From Verrucomicrobiales bacterium (GTDB lineage: Bacteria; Verrucomicrobiota; Verrucomicrobiia; Limisphaerales; DUCD01): 36,309 nt of DNA. Shown here in pieces: positions 18,501-24,123 of this stretch (positions are counted from its first letter, which is position 1; each line of letters opens with the position of its first letter). Location: NCBI GenBank assembly GCA_012959985.1, contig DUCD01000413.1, forward strand, positions 33,959-70,267. The letters run 5' to 3'. Both the position numbers and the translations under genes were made by a program. The notes under the pieces were generated by a model that was not told the origin of the DNA, did not search any database, and worked only from the letters and a program-made list of their open reading frames with translations.

Positions 18501-19154
18501 TTTTCCTCCGACAATTCGAGTGGAAATCCGTGCGCCTGATTTAAGCACTAAACGCTCACCGAAGTTTGCGGCATAAAGATCGAGATCACCATCCCCGTCA
18601 ATATCCGCTAATGCCATCGAGGTGGTGCCGAATCGACTGGCAAAATCAGGAGACAATTCTGTGGTTTCCTTAAACCGGACTCCCTTGTGATTAATGAACA
18701 ATCGAATCCCCGAACTCATCGAGCTTACCAGCAGATCCAGATCCCGATCTCCGTCAACATCCGTGAACACGGCTCCCTTTGACAATTGCCCAGTGCACGA
18801 CACACCGAATGCATCCGCAACTTCTTCGAATTTCCAGTTTCCCAAGTTTCGAAAAAGCCGGTTCGAGTCCGCCATTCCGCAAAAATACAGATCACAGAGA
18901 CCATCGCCATCCACATCAGCCATTGCAATTCCAGAGCCATTCATCAGGCTGTGGTTTCGGACAAGGTCTCTTTCCTCAAGACGATTGGTAAAGGTCAGCC
19001 CGGTAATTCGAGATTCCAAAAGAGTAAAACCATTGGGTTTAGCTCCCGTAAGAGGTTTGACGATTTTCGAACGTGTCTGGCCGTAACCATCCTCCCCCAT
19101 GAAAAGTAAGATGGCGTTGAGCAGCAGAAAACATTGAAACGTAAAAGGTTTCAT
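15507..19154 (-). CDS. Giant double-propeller CRTAC protein (FG-GAP + ASPIC/UnbV), paralogue 2
   Basis: This 1215-residue exported protein has a signal peptide (FTFQCFLLLNAILLFMGEDGYG). The first FG-GAP propeller (about residues 60-520) has calcium loops such as ADVDGDGLCDLYFCG and the family hallmark DVNQDRHPDIFVCNDFQTPDRLWINDG. An ASPIC/UnbV domain (about 528-615; RIAVRLRGRGPNTMGVGARIEV, GGRYLSGDDSIRVFA) is followed by a second propeller (about 670-1110) and a second ASPIC-like domain at the end (about 1130-1212). The segment SLDELLALLPYRMERYEIRELRSMIFLNRGDRFEAVPLP is a conserved region of this family. Its ATG overlaps the stop of the upstream paralogue by one base (TAATG), so translation is coupled. 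Function unknown; homologues occur beside surface glycan systems in Bacteroidota. Confidence 0.92.
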   Translation of the reverse strand: MKPFTFQCFLLLNAILLFMGEDGYGQTRSKIVKPLTGAKPNGFTLLESRITGLTFTNRLEERDLVRNHSLMNGSGIAMADVDGDGLCDLYFCGMADSNRLFRNLGNWKFEEVADAFGVSCTGQLSKGAVFTDVDGDRDLDLLVSSMSSGIRLFINHKGVRFKETTELSPDFASRFGTTSMALADIDGDGDLDLYAANFGERLVLKSGARISTRIVGGKTRVTGRYAHKIKIINGNLVEFGAPDALFLNDGVGQFRRVSWSQGFFKNQDGSVMEEPSDFGLAVMFYDVNQDRHPDIFVCNDFQTPDRLWINDGQGRFNEMSGSAFRIMSYASMGVDFADIDRDGLPDIFVTEMLSRRLDHRKRQQMTLFRGESPGDLPQAPRNMLYHQRKDLTFSEIAWYSGVEASDWSWSPVFLDVDLDGYEDLLVTNGHLHNPNDRDRLAKRSDEKRTMRTSSREILSTPEIRVPNLLFRNLGNWKFREIGRNWGFSSDRISHGMALGDLDNDGDLDIVVNCLNEECLIYRNETTAPRIAVRLRGRGPNTMGVGARIEVTAGEMTQTQEILSGGRYLSGDDSIRVFAALDQKGTSSQIKVFWRSGKVSVISEVGSNRIYEIQEPELMNSKPLPSKNLPLFLEISVRLSPSEGNASTSMAIEFEKQPLLPYGAARIGSRVSWIDVDLDGRVDLVAGRDSVPGNRNPIRVYRFEKENMTFLSLYPDSNPEYLVNGVGGILSNGGAGGLFNLLIPFGSVLPPVGKEQETGLILSTGNGSRRKHKKVLFGIDRGIPSTIAMADIDVDGHLEAFVGFIPRPEQYPLGMQSCWIRNSQGEIEIEETEMSDSDVVGGITGAVFSDLDGDGIPDLALSREWGSLLVFMNRRGRFVDATSRLGLDSFSGLWQSVQVADFDNDGRMDLLACNRGLNSSIQADSGYPYALVVGKPEHRKSYTLIEAGFDRKLGDWVPQNDLDDLRKAVPGLRLTYQEYSSMSLDELLALLPYRMERYEIRELRSMIFLNRGDRFEAVPLPEVAQISPANNAVIADFNLDGFEDIFLAQNCSAVPLSQAGQESGVGQILQGLGNGRFLPLDPISSGIRVFEDQVSAAVGDFNQDGCVDLAVIGRSGGGRVFVNQSSRRGRRIRLTGHSGNPFSIGAQLRLHDDTHWGAVHEIHGGSGDGSQDEFVQILAAPFEETHVWIRWPDGKEISVTLPSDVSETVNVKWQEL

Positions 19155-22100
19155 TAAATCTTCTCCACTCCACCATCTGAGTAGAGCACGAGTTCTTCAG
19201 AATCTTGAGGAATCACATGAACCGTAGTTGCCCCCCCCGGCCAGAGGACATGCACCCGTTCCGGAATTCCATTGTGCAAGTTCATGACTTGTACCGCTGA
19301 ACTCTGCGACCGGAAACCCGACCCGGCATGAACCAATCGAGCCGGTCCCATAAGGCCCTGCCCTTCCAATCGCAGCACGCATCCGATTCCAGTTGAATTC
19401 TCTTTGGAAAACCAAGTTCGAATCCTCAATCCGGGACGAGCCAACTGGTTGACCAATAGTTGGGTCTCCGTTCCATTCTGAGTCACGGCAATATCCAAGC
19501 GCCCGTCCTGATTGAAATCGGCGACCCCACTACTGCGTTGCGCCCCATGAATCCGTATCCCTGATTCGACACTCGCTACGGCGGTCAGAGTTCCCGCTCC
19601 ATCTCCACTTAGAAGCAGCCCAAGGCCGGCATCACTTCGCGGTGTTTTTGATCCGTAGGCAAAAAAGTTCTGCGCCAGAAACACGTCTTCGAATCCATCA
19701 CCATTGAAATCGGCAATATTCACACCGAAAGCCGGCGACCATTGCGCCTGCATCGGTAATGGAACGGCTTCGAATCGATCCCCTCGATTTAGAAAGAGCA
19801 TGGATTCAAATGTCTGAACAACCTTATTCTTTAACTTGCCCTGATAAGCACTCAATAGTTCTTCGATCGTTTTTTCTCCAAACGATTTGTGACCGGACGC
19901 CATCTGACGAACCAAAGGGAAACTCCCCGCGAAAGCGGTCATGTCTCGACGAGGCCACTGTTTTCCGTCGGTGGAACTGATATAGGCTTCTAGAATCTCC
20001 GTTGTGCCGTTCTGATCCACATCGGAATAATGCAACACAACCGGTTGATCCCGGTGATTGCCGTATTGAGTATTGAGCCCCCAGTTCGTCGCCAGAATAT
20101 CCAGCCTTCCGTCTCCATCGATATCACCCGACGTCACTCCATTCCACATTCCAGAATGTTCAAGCGTTCCCCATGCATCTGTCACATCCTTGAATTCTCC
20201 TCCTTGATTAAGGAGCACGCGGATCGCCCCCCATTCACAGGCGAGGACCAGATCGGGAAACCCGTCTGAATTCAGATCCGTGAAAGTGGAACCACTTACC
20301 AATCCCACATTTCTCCAAACCTCAGGTTGATGTGTGTCGAGGATCCAATTCCCATTTTCAAAATGGTATAATGCTGAATCCACCGATTCGGGGTATTGTC
20401 CCGGAATCAATCTCCCTCCGACGAAAACATCGAGATCGCCATCGGCATCGATATCGGCCGCCGACATAGGTCCGACCATCGTCCGGGATTGATGAACCGA
20501 CCCGGCCTTTTGAATTTGAGAAGACTGGATCATCCACTCAAAAACAGATGACTGAACCGACGTATCCAACGATTCATAATTCGAGACGCCGAATAACATC
20601 CTGACACCTGACGTTGAGGTGGGGAATGCCAGGATGGAGACCGATTCTGCTGAAGTAATACCATCGACTACAGTCAAGGATTGGGGTCGAAATCGTTTCC
20701 CGGATTCATTCGGGTACCATTTCAAATCAGCAACGCCGGTGGCATCCATCCCGAAAAACAGATCATCAAACCCGTCATTATTAAAATCCAACCATAGCAC
20801 GGGAGGTCCCGGTTGACTGAATTGGCGAGGCAGTAATGGTTGCCGTGAAAAGTCATCAAAACTGTTTTCAGAATGAGTGTGGGATAAGAGCGAAGAACCA
20901 TTTCGAAACAGGGGTTTCGGATCTGCGGCAATCGGTGCGATCGGAGCCTTAAAATGAGAATAGGTTACTTCATAGACCCGATTGGCCTGAACGTCCTCAA
21001 TTGTGGTGCGACGGCCATCTGCCCAGATGACTTCAATCTCCAAGGAATCTGACTCATCGGGAATGGCAAAAACCCGCATGGGATCATCTCCTGAAAGGTA
21101 ACGCCCACCACTCTGAATCTCCTGACTTTGCACGAGTGTACTGGAAACCAGGCTGACACGGGAACCGATGCCTTGGGAATTACCTGGCGGGCCCTTCAAT
21201 CGGACGCTGATTCTGGGACGACTTGTGAGGTTCCGATAAATCAGGGGAGGCGCATTCAGGCAACTGACCACAACATCCTGGTCTCCATCTAGATCGAGGT
21301 CTGCAAGAGAAATCCCATGAGAAACCTGAGTGGAATGGTATCCCCATTGCCGACCACGCTCTTCGAATGTCAAATCTCCGTTATTCCGGAAAAGGAAGTT
21401 CGGAGTTTTCAAGGCGGGGTATCTTCCAATGTTGTCTCGGGAATCTTTCAAGGACTGCGGACTCAGGTCTCGAATGACTTTCTGGACGTCCTTGTCCTGA
21501 GTGTCATAGGCATGCCCATTGGTCACCAGCAAGTCTTCATACCCGTCCAGATCCACATCCATAAATGCGGCGCACCATGTCCAATCGGAAGCATGCACCC
21601 CGGCAAAATGGGCAATCTCAGCCCAGGAAGAATCCCCACGATTCCAGAACAGAGTATTCATTCGAATCTGAGGCCGTTCGTCAATCACACCCACCTGATA
21701 TTTCTCTGGTGTTTCGGGCCCCATCTGGGTCATCCGCAATTGATGATTTCGACTCAACATGTCCGCCAGAAAAAAATCGTCCACACCGTTTCGATCGATA
21801 TCTGCAAAATCGACACTCATTGAAAAATGGCTGGTATGGCGAACAGCAAAGCTCGACATGGCTTGAAACTGGAGATTGCCCTGATTCAACCAGATTCGAT
21901 CGGGAGTCTGGAAATCATTGCAGACATAGATATCCGGTCTTCCATCCTGATTAATATCCCGGAACGCCACCGAAAGCCCAAGATCCCAATAGGACTCAGA
22001 CAATGGGTTGCCCAGTGGGTCCAGAAAATTTCCATCGCCCCAGGAAACTTTACTGAAATTTCCCTTGCCGTCATTCAGGTAAAAGGCGTCCGGTTCACCG

Positions 22101-22831
22101 AATTCCACCAGTTTACCATCGATGATACGCACTCGGTTTGCATATCTGCCAACGACTCTCTCTTCCCCTGCGATGGTCCGAAACCGCAATCGGCCCCCCG
22201 TTCTTAAGATTGAGTTGGCGCCATAATTGGCGATGTAAAGATCGAGATCTGAATCCCCATCGACATCGGCAAGAGCCATCGAGGTGCTTCCGGTTTTGGC
22301 AACCAGTCCGACGGCTTCGGTGACATTATTGAATTGGCCGTTTCCCTGATTGAAGAAGCAGGCATTCGGCCCACCACAAGAAGTAACGATCAAATCCAAT
22401 TGGTCATCCCCATTGAGATCTCCAAAAACCGCCCCGGTGGAAGACTGATCTTCACAGGCAACTCCTGCCTGTTCCGTAACATTCTCAAACTGCCAGTTCC
22501 CCAAATTACGAAACAAAGCGTTTGGACCTTCCAAGTTACAAAAGTATAGATCACAAAGACCGTCTCCATCGAAATCACCTGCGGCCACTCCGGCGCCATT
22601 CAGCAGGTTGTGGTTGTAACTAACCCGCTTGTAGGAAAGCTGATTCGTAAACTCAACTCCCAGATTGGCAAGATCCAACTCTTCAAAGCCTTCAGACGAG
22701 TCCGATTCCAGTTTGACATCAAACCACCGAAACCCGTCTCCCTGCTTCCATTCCGCTCCCGGCAAAACTAAAGACAACAAACCTTGAATCCAAAGACAAT
22801 AAAACCACTTAGATGGGTGAAAAAATGTCAT
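19154..22831 (-). CDS. Giant double-propeller CRTAC protein (FG-GAP + ASPIC/UnbV), paralogue 1
   Basis: This 1225-residue protein has the same order as its downstream neighbour: signal peptide (FYCLWIQGLLSLVLPGAEW), propeller 1 with NGAGVAAGDFDGDGLCDLYFCN and DINQDGRPDIYVCNDFQTPDRIWLNQG, ASPIC/UnbV at about 533-620 (RISVRLKGPPGNSQGIGSRVSL, GGRYLSGDDPMRVFA), propeller 2 with DIDADGDLDVFVGGR and DIDGDGRLDILATNWGLN, the region EELLSAYQGKLKNKVVQTFESMLFLNRGDRFEAVPLP, and a final ASPIC-like domain at about 1140-1215. The paralogues agree in length within 10 residues and share long motifs, so they arose by tandem gene duplication. A good promoter lies upstream. They may act as a heteromer outside the inner membrane; this is inference. 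Confidence 0.92.
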   Translation of the reverse strand: MTFFHPSKWFYCLWIQGLLSLVLPGAEWKQGDGFRWFDVKLESDSSEGFEELDLANLGVEFTNQLSYKRVSYNHNLLNGAGVAAGDFDGDGLCDLYFCNLEGPNALFRNLGNWQFENVTEQAGVACEDQSSTGAVFGDLNGDDQLDLIVTSCGGPNACFFNQGNGQFNNVTEAVGLVAKTGSTSMALADVDGDSDLDLYIANYGANSILRTGGRLRFRTIAGEERVVGRYANRVRIIDGKLVEFGEPDAFYLNDGKGNFSKVSWGDGNFLDPLGNPLSESYWDLGLSVAFRDINQDGRPDIYVCNDFQTPDRIWLNQGNLQFQAMSSFAVRHTSHFSMSVDFADIDRNGVDDFFLADMLSRNHQLRMTQMGPETPEKYQVGVIDERPQIRMNTLFWNRGDSSWAEIAHFAGVHASDWTWCAAFMDVDLDGYEDLLVTNGHAYDTQDKDVQKVIRDLSPQSLKDSRDNIGRYPALKTPNFLFRNNGDLTFEERGRQWGYHSTQVSHGISLADLDLDGDQDVVVSCLNAPPLIYRNLTSRPRISVRLKGPPGNSQGIGSRVSLVSSTLVQSQEIQSGGRYLSGDDPMRVFAIPDESDSLEIEVIWADGRRTTIEDVQANRVYEVTYSHFKAPIAPIAADPKPLFRNGSSLLSHTHSENSFDDFSRQPLLPRQFSQPGPPVLWLDFNNDGFDDLFFGMDATGVADLKWYPNESGKRFRPQSLTVVDGITSAESVSILAFPTSTSGVRMLFGVSNYESLDTSVQSSVFEWMIQSSQIQKAGSVHQSRTMVGPMSAADIDADGDLDVFVGGRLIPGQYPESVDSALYHFENGNWILDTHQPEVWRNVGLVSGSTFTDLNSDGFPDLVLACEWGAIRVLLNQGGEFKDVTDAWGTLEHSGMWNGVTSGDIDGDGRLDILATNWGLNTQYGNHRDQPVVLHYSDVDQNGTTEILEAYISSTDGKQWPRRDMTAFAGSFPLVRQMASGHKSFGEKTIEELLSAYQGKLKNKVVQTFESMLFLNRGDRFEAVPLPMQAQWSPAFGVNIADFNGDGFEDVFLAQNFFAYGSKTPRSDAGLGLLLSGDGAGTLTAVASVESGIRIHGAQRSSGVADFNQDGRLDIAVTQNGTETQLLVNQLARPGLRIRTWFSKENSTGIGCVLRLEGQGLMGPARLVHAGSGFRSQSSAVQVMNLHNGIPERVHVLWPGGATTVHVIPQDSEELVLYSDGGVEKI

Positions 22832-22862
22832 TCACTTCACTTCACAACACAAGAGAACCCGG

Positions 22863-22891
22863 ATTATTTCCGACCCGCAACCAATTGACAA
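22863..22891 (-). promoter_or_regulatory. Sigma-70 type promoter of the CRTAC paralogue operon
   Basis: On the minus strand TTGTCA (22891-22886) and AATAAT (22868-22863) are exactly 17 bp apart, each matching five of six consensus bases. Transcription would start near 22856 and leave a leader of about 25 nt before the ATG at 22831. The position, spacing and quality make this the best promoter match in the window. It could drive the genes down to 11828 or 10112. Confidence 0.5.
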
Positions 22892-22937
22892 TAGTAAAGC
22901 GGTAGAATGTTGGATAGGTCTTTCCGATTAACATTAA

Positions 22938-22983
22938 GGAATCACTCAAAAACAACTTAACCATTTGCCGTAAGCGATTGGGG
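22938..22983 (-). repeat. Dispersed palindromic repeat, copy B
   Basis: This is the second copy of the element at 2472-2518, in the same (minus) orientation. Shared blocks on the minus strand are CCCCA.TCGC, AAATGG, AAGTT and TTTTTGAG.GAT.CC. Most differences are single-base changes, plus a one-base length difference. Copy B lies between divergent genes, so the element is not tied to gene ends. The sequence beyond CCCCA differs between copies, but both tails contain further inverted repeats. Confidence 0.6.
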
Positions 22984-23175
22984 CTTCCGGCAAAATGCAA
23001 GGAAGGGGGTGGAAAGACTGCCTTTTGCTGTAGCGACGACTGCCCGCAGCTAAAAGGATTGCTAATTCCAATGAAAAAGCGCTGAGGACAGCACACGCTA
23101 AAGGGCAAATTCATCAGCAGCAGGCACTGTTAATCTCAACCTGAAGAGCGACCGTTTCCGAATTCAACAATTCTC

Positions 23176-23205
23176 TTTGCAGTCTGAAGCATCTTTTTTT
23201 ATAAT
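23176..23205 (+). promoter_or_regulatory. Possible promoter of the TPR-CRTAC operon, near-leaderless
   Basis: A perfect -10 box TATAAT (23200-23205) follows TTGCAG (23177-23182) at 17 bp. Transcription would begin about 6 nt before the ATG at 23218, and no Shine-Dalgarno sequence is visible, so the mRNA could be nearly leaderless. The -35 box is weak. Confidence 0.35.
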
Positions 23206-23217
23206 TGAGTTTGAACT

Positions 23218-24111
23218 ATGAGCCGACGAAAGAAAAAAAAGCCTGAACAAAAGAAAAAAACACCCAATGGTCAATGGATTTTCGGAATGATTATTCTCGG
23301 TCTGATCGGTGCCGGCATCTACAATCGGATTCAACCTGAGGCCCCCTCGAATCCTCCGCCCCCCCAACATACGAAACCGACAACGCCACTCTCTAAAGGC
23401 TCCCCTACTGAATCGAAGGTGAATTCCAAAGGACCGGTTCAAGCGCCCTCACTGGATCCAAAATTAATTGACCAATTCCCAGGGGATCAGAAATTCGAAT
23501 ATGATCCAGACAAGGCCTATGAGCATCTGGACCGCGGCAACCTGCTTTTTTCGGAACAGAAAATTGCGGAAGCCGGCAGGGAATATGCATTAGCGTCAAA
23601 GTATGATACCGAGGAAGAGGAATCCCTGTTTAATCTCGGAATATGTTTCTCAAGGCTGGGAAATCTCGACAAGGCGATCGAATATTATGAAAAAACTCTG
23701 GAATTAGTGCCGGATTATCCTGAGGTCCTGAACAACTTGGGAAACGCCATTATGCGCAAGGGAGACACCCATCTGGCCGTCAAGAAATTTGAGGAAGCAC
23801 TGAACATACTCCCCAACTATCCGAAGGCATTGAACAACCTCGGCAAGGCCAAGTCCATCCTGCGACTGGAAGGAGAAGCCATGGAGAACTTCGAAAAAGC
23901 TGTCGAAATCGAATCGGATTACTTCGATGCGAGATTCAATCTTGCTATTTCCTACCTCAAGCTGCGTCGACCGGAAGACGCCGTGATAGAGTTCCAGATT
24001 CTTCTGGAAAAAAAACCACAATTCGCCCCGTTGAAAACGTGGCTTGAAAAAGCGGAAAAACTGGTGGAAATCAAGAAGCAGGAAGAAACCAAGAAGAATG
24101 CCAACCCATGA
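23218..24111 (+). CDS. Membrane-anchored TPR protein
   Basis: This 297-residue protein begins with a strongly basic stretch (MSRRKKKKPEQKKK), followed by one membrane segment (WIFGMIILGLIGAGIY, about residues 20-35) and a Pro/Thr/Ser-rich linker. Residues 98-280 hold about five tetratricopeptide repeats, for example SLFNLGICFSRLGNLDKAIEYYEKTLELVPDYPEVLNNLGNAIMRKGDTHLAVKKFEEALNILPNYPKALNNLGKA. The topology suggests a TPR domain facing the periplasm that binds partner proteins. It lies 12 nt upstream of a CRTAC gene; pairing of TPR and ASPIC/UnbV proteins is common in Planctomycetes and Verrucomicrobia, so a direct complex between the two products is a reasonable inference. Start ATG is preceded by a good -10 box but no clear ribosome binding site. 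Confidence 0.88.
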   Translation: MSRRKKKKPEQKKKTPNGQWIFGMIILGLIGAGIYNRIQPEAPSNPPPPQHTKPTTPLSKGSPTESKVNSKGPVQAPSLDPKLIDQFPGDQKFEYDPDKAYEHLDRGNLLFSEQKIAEAGREYALASKYDTEEEESLFNLGICFSRLGNLDKAIEYYEKTLELVPDYPEVLNNLGNAIMRKGDTHLAVKKFEEALNILPNYPKALNNLGKAKSILRLEGEAMENFEKAVEIESDYFDARFNLAISYLKLRRPEDAVIEFQILLEKKPQFAPLKTWLEKAEKLVEIKKQEETKKNANP

Positions 24112-24123
24112 TCCTCAAACGAA

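Larger units (their letters stand above)
22832..23217. other. Divergent intergenic region with repeat and two promoters
   Basis: This 386-bp region separates the divergent CRTAC operons. It holds a strong minus-strand promoter match near the CRTAC pair, a copy of the dispersed palindromic repeat with a longer imperfect tail (to about 23080, including the inverted repeat GCAAAA/TTTTGC), and a plus-strand TATAAT just before the TPR gene. The ORF-track entry 22842-23114 lies in the repeat and is not a gene. Confidence 0.6.

Noticed and set aside
22842-23114. 90-residue minus-strand ORF before the CRTAC pair
   Set aside because: It overlaps the dispersed repeat and the promoter. Its MVKLFLSDS stretch merely mirrors WAKLFLRDP encoded by the other repeat copy, so the similarity is that of the repeat DNA.
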